Source: Liolophura sinensis (Eukaryota; Mollusca; Polyplacophora; Chitonida; Chitonidae). Taken from it: a stretch of DNA of 64,000 nucleotides. Where the stretch lies: positions 38,491,385 to 38,555,384 of the forward strand of contig NC_088295.1 in NCBI RefSeq assembly GCF_032854445.1, written 5' to 3'. A program made the position numbers and the translations under genes. Below, in pieces: positions 38,135-49,510 of the stretch (position 1 is the stretch's first letter; each line of letters begins with the position of its first letter). Below the pieces are notes generated by a model. The model saw only the letters and a program-made list of their open reading frames with translations. It ran no database searches and had not been told where the DNA came from.

Positions 38135-38396
38135 CCGTGGCTCAGTTGGTTAGCGCGCTAGTGCAGCCTAATGGCCCAGGAACCTCTCACCAATGCGGTC
38201 GCTGTGAGTTCAAGTCCAGCTCATGCTGGCTTCCTCACCGGCCGTACGTGGGAAGGTCAGTCAGCAGCCTGCGGGTGGTCGTGGGTTTCCCCCGGTCTCT
38301 GTCCGGTTTCCTCCCACCATAATGCTGGTTGCCGTCGTATAAGTGAAATATTCTTGAGTATGGCGTTAAACACCAATCAAATAAATAAATAAATAA
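38135..38396 (+). mobile_element. SINE family A, complete copy with target duplication
   Basis: This is the best copy in the window. It has a tRNA-like head with A box tggctcagttgg (38138-38149) and B box gagttcaagtcc (38206-38217), the pol III promoter elements. A conserved body follows (cgtacgtgggaagg, gtgggtttcccccgg, cctcccaccataatgctgg), then the tip gagtatggcgttaaacacc and a (AATA)n tail. ATTGTTTCCATT flanks it at 38123-38134 and 38397-38408, a perfect 12-bp target-site duplication. It lies in receptor intron 1 in the sense orientation. It resembles the tRNA-derived SINEs widespread in molluscs and relatives. Confidence 0.92.
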
Positions 38397-40069
38397 ATTG
38401 TTTCCATTAATCATTGAGTGATTGGGAATAAACGGTTGCAGGGGGAAAGGGGCCAGTTATCTCACGGCATGGAGTTGCTAGCCGTTTGTAAAATGTCTTG
38501 GCAGCAGAATCAGATTATATTATTTTGTTCATGTATCATTAATTTTTGTCTAAATTTAGAGCCTAATTTAGACAATGTACCAAGGCCATTTATAGAATAA
38601 TTTTTACATTAATGACTTCACAGTTTTAACAAAGCACAATAGCGAAAGTGTAATATGCAATACTTCAATAGGACTGTAGGACTTTTAAAGGAGACTATTA
38701 ACACTTTCTTAAGATCTTTGGCCGCATATTTCTGGGTGGTGAAAGCGGCCTGTCCAAAAATAGGGGAAATATAATTAGCGCTAAGTCAACACAAATTGAA
38801 CCTGTCAGAAAACACCCTGGTATGATTTCTTATACCCATCATTATAGCAGTACTACATACACGGAGAGATGACATGACAATTACACTTCGCGTTGAACGA
38901 TTCAAGTCTGTGTCCTTGCATATTTGTGCTTGAATGGTAGGTTGGCCGTTTTATTGCTTGCATTGATATGCTACGGATACCCGCGAATGATTAGGCACTT
39001 GGTCTGCTCTAAAGAGCTGTGTAAACGATAGGAGGGGTTTGATTTGACCATATGTCCCTGGGGTAGTAAACGTTACAGTCTACCAAGTACTCTCTAACCA
39101 ACTACTCATTACAATGCCTGATTCCTCATTTCCGGGTGGCCTTGTGCAATTTTCCCCCAGCGCTCCAGAGTTAACATAGTCTCTATTTGCACAGCCCATT
39201 GGAATGCAGTCGCACGTTAAGATATGAAAACCTCACATCATGCGCTGGCATTCCATGAGGAGGAACTTTTTCACTATTTTCTAATGATAATAGATTCAAA
39301 TTCAGATCTGTTAAATAATAATCTTCAGTTGCGTAGTAACCAGATAATAGATTCCAGCTATGGAAAACATTAGGAGCACGGGCTATATAAGGAGTCCAAA
39401 CCGCAGTTAAAACACACGGTTTTCCGCTGTAACGCTGTATTGCTGTGTTAAGTGTTTTTATGAGTACATTGTATACACAGAAACTTTTAATGTACAGAAA
39501 GAACTTACATAGCTTTGAATCTCAATGTCAAAAAAAAGGAAAAGAGTGTTACGAGATGTTTTTCTGCAAATTTTTCAAGGCATTCTGAATGATAACCATT
39601 TATAAACCAGAAGTTTATAAATCAAGGAACGCATATTTCATATACTTTATGTCAAACTGCTGTAATAAAAACTAGTTTATAACTTTGAAATCGCATTATT
39701 TAATGAACTTTTAGATATTTTTTAAGCACGTGAAAGACATGGAAAAATAAAATGTGCTGATTAGCCTGAGTTTTCCTGAGGATCGATCGATGTTTAGCCA
39801 CGTCTTTACACACAAAAACGCGAAGCTAAATGGCTGTGCAATACGATGCATGGTTTCACGTACATAGATCTTCATGGGACAATTTTGTTATTGTAAATGG
39901 ATGCACCTTTTAATCAATGAGACTGTTACATTTAGGATTTAGTTCACATGAACACAAACTACTTTGTCACAGAACATGGTGTGCCGTGAGTTTGCGTCTG
40001 TATGTGGTCTAAAAAATGATTCCACCTTGTAGTAAATTAGTAAAGCTCTGAGGGTTCATCCTGGGTAAT

Positions 40070-40290
40070 GTAGGTGTCGAAACAGACATTCGCATATCAA
40101 TCGTCACCAGAAATACACGTTCCAAGGCAATTATTGGACGACCAATTTCCAAAACAACGTTCGGCACAAATTACCCAAGAACAATGAGAATATTAAAGTA
40201 AGAAATTGGGACGAATTCTTGTAAAGATATGCAGTCAGCTTTCAAGCCTTCCCATTGTGCTGTAAAAAAAATGTTTCAACGCGCATGCCT
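40070..40290 (+). repeat. Dispersed repeat, copy 2
   Basis: Same orientation as 10459-10680, sharing gtcgaaacagacattcg and later acaacgtt and gggacgaatt blocks. It ends roughly 90 bases before receptor exon 2. Confidence 0.5.
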
Positions 40291-40378
40291 GAATTAGAAA
40301 AAGTCAGAAAGAAAACATAGTGTGAAAAAGCTTTTGTGTTTTGATATTTAAATTCTGTTACATCTATGTGTGTTTCAG

Positions 40379-40606
40379 GTTGTCAAGATGCTTATCACCA
40401 TTGTGCTAGTGTTCGGCCTGTGCTGGTTGCCACTCCACATCTTCATGCTTCTCATCCACTTTAGCCCTAGCATGCTCACCTACATGAGCCAGTCGGCAGA
40501 TCTGGAACGTTTACTGCAAGGCATTTACTTCAGCGTCCATTGGCTGGCCATGTCAAACAGCTTTGTTAATCCCATCATTTATGGTTCGATGAACGAAAGT
40601 TTTCGG
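40379..40606 (+). CDS. Class A GPCR, coding exon 2 (TM6 to TM7)
   Basis: Encodes residues 263-338 (76 codons, phase 0 at both ends). The acceptor is tgtgtttcag|gtt and the donor cgg|gtaagtct. It joins exon 1 as LRSKRK|VVKMLITIVLV, the usual basic end of loop 3 leading into TM6. TM6 has FGLCWLP (residues 274-280, with the W-x-P switch). TM7 has HWLAMSNSFVNPIIY with the NPxxY motif at 326-330. The exon ends in helix 8 (MNESFR). HWLAMSN before NPIIY is typical of invertebrate neuropeptide receptors. Together the exons make a complete seven-helix core with no frameshift. Confidence 0.95.
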
Positions 40607-42033
40607 GTAAGTCTCTTGTGAATGGGAAACTACCCGGAATTTGCTTCTGCATTATTAGCCAAAGTTATTGCCATGTTGCGTTTCATCGCGGCTATTAAAA
40701 CATTATAACTACGACAGGCCGTCATCGCCATAATACGGACAAACAGCTTTATTTACGGTCCTTTGTTTCGATAGTTACAGCATTGAAAAAGCTCGATAAC
40801 AGCTAAATATTCCTACCCTTCCTCTCTAAAAAAAATGCTTAAGCCTCGAAGTGCGCAAAATCTTTCTCTAACTATGCCTTGTCAACACTTTTAATTTCCT
40901 AGAATCTCGACTCTCTCGTGTTACTGCCATAGGATCTGTCTGATTATCTGGAATTGTTGAAAAGTTTTGAATACTACACACATATGCCTCTCGGTGATAT
41001 CTGGCTGACTTTCTCCCTGTTCATTCCGGACATAACCTTTCATCCACCACGCCAATCTTTTCCAAGTGTTATCGTTTACATATGGGACAGGATGACGTTT
41101 CAGCACAACAAAGCTAACCAGATTTCTGTGATGTTAGTTGAACTTTTTATATCTCTGATCACCCTAACATAGATTTCGAATGATTTAAAGCGTATCCATC
41201 CATTTCTATATAAAGTCTTACAAAAGACCATTTCCTAGATATGGTCTTTAGACCTTAACATTTTGATCACCTTATATATGTTATCATGAGACAACGCATA
41301 CGGCCTAGCATGAATACAACATAGGTAACAATAAGTTCCATTAAAATTCCAAATACAAAAGGCTTTAAAAATTGGTACATGTTGCTGTCACTGAGAGGTT
41401 AGAATAAGGAAACGAGGCTGGTCGGTCCGGTATCAGTATAATGTGACTGGGTGGGGTGTTATATCTGGTGCCTTCAGCCTGATCCTCGTCGCCATATGGC
41501 TGACAAATTGTTAAGTGCGACGTAAAACTCCAAGCATACATTAATATACAGATATATATTCAAAAGACATATGACGCCCTGCCTACATTTCAGTGGTCAT
41601 CATCTCTGCATGTCTGTATATTGTACGTACACCGCTATAACAGGTACATTTATACCAAGGATATTCCAGTACCCATCCATGGTAGACATCCCGAATCGCG
41701 TGACATGTCAACATCCATCTCTTCTATGTACTAGAGTCTGCGAACCTGTCATTAAAAGAACAGAAAGCCTTGTGTTCAAGTACGGATCTTCCCGTTATAC
41801 TTATTCGTGCCATTCTCAAGTGTCTTGTATACTGCTCGTTAATCACCAGTACAACCAGAATGAACACTATAAAGTTTAACAGTAGCAAAACGATCCGAAA
41901 GTTGAACTTCCTTTTCGTTCGTACTCTACTGTATTCAAAAAAGCTAATAAGACACGGAGTAATATTCCATGGTTAAAAACTAAATGAGCCCTTATTTTTT
42001 TTAATTGAGCATCTCTTCTTTTATTGATTACAG
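40607..42033 (+). other. Receptor intron 2 (1.4 kb) with a SINE B fragment
   Basis: Donor gtaagtctc and acceptor cttcttttattgattacag. It contains a family B fragment at 41365-41540. Open frames in it (for example 41571-41879) are not recognisable. Confidence 0.9.
41365..41540 (+). mobile_element. SINE family B, head-less and internally shortened
   Basis: It contains ctgagaggttagaataagg, gtatcagtataatgtgac, tgggtggggtgt and the tip gtgcgacgtaaaactccaagc. The tRNA-like head is missing and the second half of the body is shortened. Confidence 0.75.
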
Positions 42034-42321
42034 GCCGATCTTCGTTGCCTTCTTATTGGGGTCTTTCCTTGCTTGGAAAAGTGTTGTGGCCGGAAATATA
42101 CGTTCGCTACTCTGAGCAGCCGACGCCGTCTCCCAGGTTCGAATTCGAGTGGGCAAAAGATGCTAGAGAAAAACACCACTGTTCGTTTACTGGCTGCCCG
42201 CACCCGACCTCATGGCGCTCGACAGAACTATATCACAAACGGAAACTGTATCCACCCAAAGGGTGCTTTCTTGGACAAAGCGGATCAGCCTGTCATGGAC
42301 GAATGTGAGGATACAAGGTAG
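42034..42321 (+). CDS. Class A GPCR, coding exon 3 (helix 8 and C-terminal tail)
   Basis: Encodes residues 339-433 and the stop (42319-42321). It continues helix 8 as NESFR|ADLRCLLIGVFPCLEKCC, phase 0. Cysteines at 343, 351, 355 and 356 could be palmitoylated, anchoring the tail to the membrane. The tail is basic and rich in Ser/Thr (for example ATLSSRRR and EKNTTVRLL), suitable for phosphorylation and arrestin binding. Frame, splice phase and helix 8 sequence all agree, so this exon is well supported. Alternative downstream exons cannot be excluded. Confidence 0.9.
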   Translation, partial: ADLRCLLIGVFPCLEKCCGRKYTFATLSSRRRLPGSNSSGQKMLEKNTTVRLLAARTRPHGARQNYITNGNCIHPKGAFLDKADQPVMDECEDTR

Positions 42322-43030
42322 TGATAAAGGTCAAGGTCAAACCAACTCTGCCCGAGTGCAACGAAATTTTCATACACCGACAGAGAAAGGGTGAAATAAG
42401 TCTACAACTCCGTTAACATTCTATAGACAAGGGTATGCGTGCTAGAATCTCCGTTCCATGGGACGTGAACAGTTTGCTTTAACACCCCTTCTACACCGAG
42501 CACCTTTCTTCTCGTCCATCACCCTCCACACTTCAAACCCTAGAAGGCGGTCAGGGTCTTTCTGACCGCGGGGAACTATGTGGTTATAGAATGACACGGC
42601 GTGAGATTACGGCTGTGCGCAATCGTTGCTCGAGGTTACCATTGACTGATGAAGAGAATATTTGCAGTGGGAAAAACCGGGCATTGCGTGTCAAATTATC
42701 CTGCTACTTAGACTTTCATTCGCAAATACACCACGCAGCGAATATACAGAAGATTTTCTTTTGTCTCTGTGTAAACCCGATTGTCTGGAGAGCCAGTCGG
42801 CTCATGTTCAAGTCTAGATACAGGAACCTAGTTTGACAAGCTTAATGGACAGCTTAATAACCTATCTGAAAGCATATACAGCACTAACTGTATTCTCGTG
42901 GAGATCTACTTGTTATCAATGGTGCTGTGTGTATGAATCTGTAAGTGTGAAAACCATAGCTACAGTGTCTGTAAGTATGTTAAATTACAGAATTTTGCAC
43001 CAAACGTCAATAAATATTGAACAACAGTCT
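42322..43030 (+). other. Probable 3' UTR of the receptor
   Basis: The first AATAAA on this strand after the stop is at 43009-43014, giving a possible 3' UTR of about 700 bases. No RNA evidence is available, so the end is inferred only from this hexamer. Confidence 0.35.
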
Positions 43031-43644
43031 GGCTGAAAATCGAATGGTTGAAGTTGTTATTGACATACATTTTCCATTCTTTTTTAAACCGTTGCATTGT
43101 TAGTTGTGACATCAACAGATAGCCATTGCACGTACACACTTTCCTTCCAAAACTAAATGTTAGCAGTTGGTTTGGTTACTTTTCACCCTTTGTAGATAAG
43201 CTACTTTCTCCCTATCATAGTAATCTGTTTGGTTTCATTCCATTATATACGGTCGCTTATGACAGCTGGCTTTCTTGTGATACAGGCGGTGTTTTTCTTA
43301 TGTACATTTTGTTCATTTTATTTACGGTTTGACACTCAGGTACAGAAAAACCATTGACAACCTTTACCCTTTTTCAAATTCTGTTGTATATGATTTGTTC
43401 GATTTATATAACATAAACATCTGTTTGTACTAAGAAAGACACGTTTTTTTATGATTTCATATGTAGGTATCTAACGAAAAGCTGCAACAATACACAATCA
43501 AACATGAAACTGTGAATCGTCCCCAAGGCACATATTTCTCGAAAAGGAGGCATGTTTCATTGTTACAAGACAGATAATAATTTTAAGTCATCACAAGGCA
43601 CACGCACAGTGATGGAGGCTTCTATGCGGGAAACCTAATTGTCA

Positions 43645-43970
43645 TAGCGTCCACCTCGAAACCGGAAGACCCCGGGATCAAACTCGTGTCGGGCCATACC
43701 AAAGATTTAACAATGGCACTGGATGCTGCCTGGCTTGGCCCTCAGCACTGAGAGGTTAGAGGAAGGGAACAGGACTGGTTGGACCCGTCTCGGTATAATT
43801 TGACCAGATGGGGTGTCATATCTGGTGTCTTCAGCATGATACTTCAGGGAAGGATGCACTTTGGCATGGACTCGCCATGCCACAAAAAGACACTATGTAC
43901 ATCTGTTAACTCATCGTCGTCATATGATTGAAAATTGTAAATACGACGCTAAACCGCATGCATGCATACA
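43645..43970 (+). mobile_element. SINE family B, near full length (variant head)
   Basis: The head has a B-box-like gggatcaaactcg at about 43676. The body has gcactgagaggttagagg, a diverged ctcggtataatttgacc, and ggtgtcatatctggtg, with the tip tacgacgctaaaccgcatg. A T-rich tail region follows. The sequence between head and body differs from the 18042 and 53687 copies, suggesting a second subfamily. Confidence 0.75.
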
Positions 43971-44677
43971 CACGTACATAATACATACATTTATTTATTT
44001 ATTTTATGCGGAGAAAAAAATGGCATTTTTATCAAAGCCAATCACGGAAAGGCCATTGTAGAACGCAGTTGGCGACAATCGCCTGATTTCTCCTGTAGCT
44101 TTACTGATAACAAGGTAAATGATGGTACGAGTTGACGTAAAACTTTCAGAAATATATGCTGACGTTGCAAAAACTGTCCCTCTGCAAATGTATGATCTTG
44201 TCAATATGATTACTAGTAAGACAGATCTGTTTATGCCTGCTTAATGGCGCTAACAAAGTTATGCTTTCCGTTTGAAGAAATATGAATAAAAGCGATGTAC
44301 AAATTTACATAGGGAACTGTCTAAAGACTTGTTAAAAAGGGAATATTAAAGCTGAGGCATGATCAAGTGTAGGAGACAATCATGATACCCAAAACACCAT
44401 GTGGCATAATCTTACAGTCTTGGAGAAATTTCAGAGTTATGCCGTGCTTTTCAAGTTGTAAGATGCCAAACGTAGAAGCCAGACCCCGTTGTTAGTACTG
44501 GAGTCATATATGTCATGTGGTTTATAGTGTTCTTTGCAATTGCTAATATCTGCTTAGACCGTTGCAATTATTTATTGCTAGGTTTGTTAATCTCAGATCA
44601 GGAATACTGGAAATGAAAGTTTATTGTCTATTCCCCTTCTATTTTTAGTGATTTTACAAAAAGCCTGCAGAATAAGT

Positions 44678-44732
44678 CTAAGTGAAAACTTTGTAAGCAT
44701 GGTGTTAAACACAAATCAATCAGTAAATCAAA
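44678..44732 (+). mobile_element. SINE family A, short degraded 3' end
   Basis: taagtgaaaactttgtaagc, then atggtgttaaacacaaatca and a short A-rich tail match the last 50 bases of family A with several substitutions. Confidence 0.5.
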
Positions 44733-44739
44733 TTGAATA

Positions 44740-47700
44740 TTTAGTGTCACGCTGCACGCATTTACGAAGATGTGGGACAGTGGTTATGAGATGGCGCTAT
44801 ATAGCAATTGTCGTTGTTGTGCTAGGTTAAAAATTTCCAGTCCTCCAAGCACCCTGTCTATCCCGAGCACCTGTCATAATGGCTTAATAAGAGTACTCCA
44901 AACTTTGTATGAAGACCTGAAGGACACAGTCTTCATTGGTCCACCTACCAACTGTCCAATTATCTGAGGTGCTCAAATAAACGAATACAAGAAAACTTAG
45001 ACAAACAAAATCTAGCTAACTGACACTATTGCCTGTATCGCTTCATCGATGCTTCAAATGTCGTGAAACACAGCCGTCATTTCCGTTAAGTCTACAGGCA
45101 TACTGCTTTACTGAATCAGGTTGTGTGACGCACCCATTAACACACTTATGGAGCCCCATAGAATCCCATAGACGTACAGACGAATAAGTTTACACTGAGA
45201 TTCCTTGGAAATGGATCTATCTAGCATGACGATATCAGAGCCCCCAATTGACGCATCAGATTGAAAGTCTGTTATCATTTATTTATACCAGTTCAACCGG
45301 TATGAGTTGGAAAGTTGATCTTACATCATATTGGTTCAGCCAGCGCTCATCTGGTTTACTTCTGCCACATTTCCCAAGAGATCGGCACTACGTGCCAAGC
45401 TACACTGGCGATCCTATGAGATAGCTATATATTCAATTACCGAATGCAAATGCTATAGATCCCCTCCTAGAAAGGCGCTAGAGGGTGTGTGACCCATTGG
45501 CGTCCAATAGTCCAGCGTTAATTTATCACATGCTCTTCTCAAGCCGGTTCCTGTGAATTAGCAGGCTGCCTTGTGTCATAAAAACGCATTTAAAACTGAT
45601 CGCTCTTATATTCACACTTCATGCTCAACAGCAAAAGAACAGCCCTTGGAAATGCTCAAGCCTCGTCTCCAAGAGGCACATGTTGTAGTCGCATAAATCT
45701 AGCGACTGAGGATGAAGTTTTAATAAAATCTATGTTTGACGAACAAACGACTGACTGAATGATTGCTCAACAACCTACCACTTACAAGTTTGCTACAACA
45801 TAGTAGCGAGTGAACCAAGAAGGCAGTCTTGAAGATTGTCCTGGTGAATGCATTTTATAGTGTGGGTTTAAGTTTACTGACGTTGGTGCAAACGTGGTAC
45901 GAGCCTTACAGGTAACTCCTTCGCCATCTAATGAGGATGAGATGTGAGTTCAAATCAACATTACATAATAAGGTATATTTTCCCGCTCAATATTGAGCAA
46001 CAGATCGGCAGACAGAGTGGCCGACTCTGCTGTTATCAGCCAAAAACAAAGTGGATTTTATCAAGTCATATAGACCTTTAATTGTATGAGATTGGGGGCT
46101 TGTTCATTTGTTTGAACCAATGAAAGAAATCTTTAGTGTGGAAAAAGTAAACATTTAGGCGACGAAAACCAGGAAAGTTAATCTTGTCAACTGTTTTTTG
46201 TGTGAAAAACGTGTAAATTTGCCAGATTTTAATCCAATAAAACAATCTTCTTCAAATCAAACATGCTATCACCGAATAACGATAGTATATTTCAGCATTT
46301 GCGATATGTGGGTATCAGTAAGACACTTTCTTAAAACGAAACAGAGACATATAAATCATCAAAGACGGGTGATGACGACACAGTTGAAAGGGTATCTCTT
46401 TAAATCGTCGGACACATCGGTACTGATTCCATCCCAGTCTGGGATAGGGAATTTTCCATATTCCCATGCAGTCATTGTTGGTATACAGTGGTATACAGCG
46501 CTCGTCACGCGGTTTGGCTGGTCTTGGGCCAGTGGACATCAACATAAGCACTGAGTTACTGTGCAGGTGCTGACTGGCGAGAGCTTTTTTTTACCAATCA
46601 GGGTGTCCGTCTTAAGGTGTTATCCTTTCACAAGATCGATTAAAAACATGTTCAATATGGTCATGTGAGGGAGATTCGGAGATGTGTTCTCAGATTTCAT
46701 TGGATGATCTAGTCAAAATTAACCCGGAAAGCTAGAGCGTTGCAAAAAAAAATGAACGGATCATCCGCAGCAAAGTGAATGAGAACTGTAGATATTGTCA
46801 GAGGTTGTACACGGGAAGTTACATGATCGTTAGTTACGTGTAGGTTATGTGGTATCCTTGTTGCTCCCGTTACCTACACACATCAGACAGACAGAAAACT
46901 CACTCTCATATTAATTTCATTTGTATATTAAGGTGAATATATACACATTTAGACCTAATACATCTTGTTCATTTCGCAACAATTACTTTTGCAAATTATT
47001 GTCCTTTGAAGATGGGGATTCTCCTAACGTAGTAGTCGGTAAATCATAATCGTGTGAAGAATTCTAAATTTTCTGAATTCGTCAGAAACACACGTCCGCA
47101 AATTTTAAAACAGCTCAGATGTTTCAACTGTGTATTCAGCTTGGTTGTCCTTTCCTTGTTCAGACCCAAGTCAATTGAGAAAATGTCAGGTCTGAAAAAG
47201 AGATTAATGCGAAGAATAGCGTGTCTGCTTACTTGGATTACCTTTCTTACTTGAGCACATGCTAAACGCTCACGTGTCACTGGAGAGCCGGTTCTATCTA
47301 GAAGATATTAATCATACATTCCGCGGTGCAGATGACCCTGTCTCGTCCAGCAAAGGCCACCTCGAACACCCCTGATATCTCCAGCTACACTAGCTAGCCT
47401 GTGTTCTTCTCAATCTGACTGATTTAACACAAACTATATCTTTTTCATGAAAACCGGCAATGGCACGTGTACTTTTTCTAATTTCATTTTTCTTGCGTAC
47501 TAAAATTGACACAAAATAATAGTTATATCGAAACTATTCAGTATTTAGTAACCTATTCAGTGTAATTGGGCATATCATACATGTGATAGTGTGTACTTAC
47601 AATCGAATAGAGTTGTGATCAATAGTAAACTAACAAGAAACTATAAGTTAACGTATGGAGCCGTTTCACTGACCCCACAAGGAATAACGCGACCCAGGCA
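44740..47700. other. Stretch without recognisable feature
   Basis: The longest open frame (46198-46554, +, 118 codons) has no recognisable domain, no splice-site support and no similar copy here. Nothing supported. Confidence 0.5.
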
Positions 47701-47770
47701 GTTTGAAACATATTGTAAATATATATTTCAGTGAGCTTTCACAGTAATACAGACTCTATCGTCAGAGTGG

Positions 47771-48143
47771 CAACTGCACAGAGTAAAACTTGATGTTTAC
47801 AATATGCAGATCATGTAAAACCAAGCCAACTGCACAGAGTACGACTTGATGTTTACAATATGCAGATCATGTACAACCAAGCCAACTGCACATAGTACGA
47901 CTTGATGTTTACAATATGCAGATCATGTACAACCAAGCCAACTGCACAGAGTACGACTTGATGTTTACAATATGCAGATCATGTACAACCAAGCCAACTG
48001 CACAGAGTACGACTTGATGTTTACAATACGCAGATCGGCGTAAAACACCAATCAATCACAATACGCAGATCAAGTACAAAAAAGGCAACTGCACGTAGCG
48101 AAACCTGAGGTTCACAATATGCAGATCATGTACAAACAAAGGC
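47771..48143 (+). repeat. 56-bp tandem repeat, six-plus units
   Basis: The unit starts caactgcacagagtacgact and contains tgatgtttacaatatgcag. Spacing is exactly 56 bases for units 1-5. Unit 5 is extended by 35 bases because of an insertion and its target duplication (48037-48071). Units 2-4 are nearly identical and the outer units more diverged. There are no unique spacers, so it is not CRISPR-like. Confidence 0.95.
48037..48057 (+). mobile_element. 21-bp SINE family A tip inserted in a satellite monomer
   Basis: The 21 bases begin GGCGTAAAACACCAATCAA, the last bases of family A. They are flanked by acaatacgcagatc at 48023-48036 and 48058-48071, a perfect 14-bp duplication of monomer sequence. 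Removing insert plus one duplicate (35 bp) restores the exact 56-bp spacing. Both flanks carry the same variant base (atacg instead of atatg), as expected for a target-site duplication. Confidence 0.85.
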
Positions 48144-48349
48144 AGACAAACAAAGAAAGCAGAAACAATGGAAGCCATGTTGGGTGTTGAAAATGCCGAG
48201 TGCAGTTTATGTAGTATAAACTGGGTTTACTCTGTGCCGTTGCCATTCTGATGATGGGGTCAGTAATACTCTGAAAACCAAGTATATATAATATTGTTCA
48301 AGTAGCGATAGTCGCGGTATTCATTGTGAGCTTATCAAGAAACTACAGC

Positions 48350-48456
48350 TTGCCCCGAGCTCTGCCCGGTATCCTTCCATCATACTGCTGCCCGCAGTTG
48401 TATAAGGCAAACAGTCTTTCGGCGCAAATCACCAAATAAATAAATATATTAATAAA
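48350..48456 (+). mobile_element. SINE family A, 5'-truncated, diverged
   Basis: ccccgagctctgcccggtat, a diverged ccttccatcatactgctg, a strongly altered tip, then an AATAAATAAATA tail. It lies about 75 bp after the inverted-repeat element. Confidence 0.7.
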
Positions 48457-48955
48457 GAATAAACAAAAAATATGGGAACCTCCCGTCATTAATGATTGGT
48501 TTTGGTTGTTATACGTCGAACTCAGTTCGTATAACACGAATTTTAGGCGGTCACCGGATTCGTCCGCCCGGAGGTGGTTAAAGCTCAACATGTTAAATAT
48601 TCCCTTATTCCACAGAACAAATGTTTTGATAACTCGGATAAGTAGATCGCAATGTTATTGTTTTCAAAGAAACATCACCATGCGGCGTTCAAGACAGTTA
48701 TTCATGGGCAAATGTTCGTATTTTCGTCGTCTTGGAAACAAAGTGTCTTTTACAAAAGATCATTTATTTGTTCGGCCTATTTATTTTATTGATTACCCGG
48801 CCTATTGAGTGTTTACCAAGCCTGTGGCTGTTGAACGGATAACAAGATTTGTGGAATGGAGTTTGTCCAATTATTTAACCATCAGATCATCTATCAGATA
48901 TCGTTGCGTATAAGACGGCATAAAAGCGCGCATTATGTTGATTTACCTTTTCACT

Positions 48956-49053
48956 CATTTATTCGTTTTACGCCGTACTCTAGAATATTTCACTTTTACG
49001 ACAACACCCAGCATTAAACTTACATCTATGCAAAGGTTGCTGACAGGCCTTCA
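48956..49053 (-). mobile_element. SINE family A, 3' end, degraded
   Basis: On the minus strand: a short tail, tip (rc of cgttttacgccgtactc), gaaatattct segment, then part of the body (rc of caaaggttgctgacaggcc). An internal deletion has removed the central part. Confidence 0.7.
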
Positions 49054-49252
49054 AACTACTTACTAGTGTGCAGTCATCTCCGATTTACCATTGGTGTGTT
49101 TTGGGGTTTCAGTTATTTTTTTATCATTACTTTAAAGGAAACAAGGTCTGCTTTGATTTGCAGTTAAATAGGATAGGAGATATTTGCTGAATGAAAGCTT
49201 CTTTCTTAGAAATTCACACAGTGTACGTTAGCAGAGGACCACATGCTTACCT

Positions 49253-49510
49253 TGGCCTCACGGCAAAAGGATATTAGGTCCAGTTTTGTTTACCTTTAAG
49301 ACGTCAGCAGCTATAGATAATAAGCTACAGTTTGTTATGCTTCTTTTTTTAAGCCTCGGGATTTTCTGGTTGGTGAAAATGTGGTTTAGGTCAGCAGGTT
49401 CTCTGTGAGTAATGGACATCCTGGTGATGAGCGAAATTCCCCAGGTAACGGAGATTCCGTTCTGGTTTGGATCAGCTGATGTCGTGATGACAATTTGCAG
49501 ATCACACTTC
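49253..49510 (-). other. Possible exon of an unknown gene
   Basis: An 84-codon open stretch on the minus strand starts MKCDLQIVITTSADP. Good donor matches follow it: AAG|GTAAAC inside the frame and CAAG|GTAAGC at 49252. I recognise no domain. The evidence is an open frame plus donor-like sites only. Confidence 0.15.

Larger units (their letters stand above)
22481..40378 (+). other. Receptor intron 1 (17.9 kb)
   Basis: Donor gtaagaat at 22481 and acceptor tgtgtttcag ending at 40378, phase 0. It contains a tRNA-like SINE head (23585-23660), the long-TIR element at 30585-31192, SINE fragments at 31243-31980, a complete SINE at 38135-38396 and a dispersed repeat at 40070. The remainder (22481-23580, 23670-30580, 31985-38120, 38400-40060) shows short open frames only and nothing I can name. 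Confidence 0.9.
47737..48276. mobile_element. Element with 56-bp tandem core between inverted repeats
   Basis: The left arm 47737-47787 and the reverse complement of 48226-48276 match at 43 of 51 positions (both contain GGCAAC.GCACAGAGTAAA). Between them lies a tandem array of a 56-bp unit starting at 47771, 47827, 47883, 47939, 47995 and 48086. The left arm overlaps the first monomer, so the repeat unit appears to be derived from the arm. The layout (inverted repeats around a minisatellite core) is known from non-autonomous elements in molluscs such as the pearl/HINE type, but this assignment is by layout only. Confidence 0.7.

Noticed and set aside
42021-42394. Open frames overlapping receptor exon 3 in other frames and strand
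   Set aside because: They are shadows of the exon, whose frame is fixed by splice phase and helix 8 continuity.
46198-46554. 118-codon open frame, the longest outside the receptor
   Set aside because: No recognisable domain, no splice-site support and no paralogue in the window. Frames of this length arise by chance in 64 kb.
47771-48143. Regular repeat array resembling a CRISPR
   Set aside because: Repeats are directly adjacent with no unique spacers, the unit is 56 bp, and the genome is eukaryotic.
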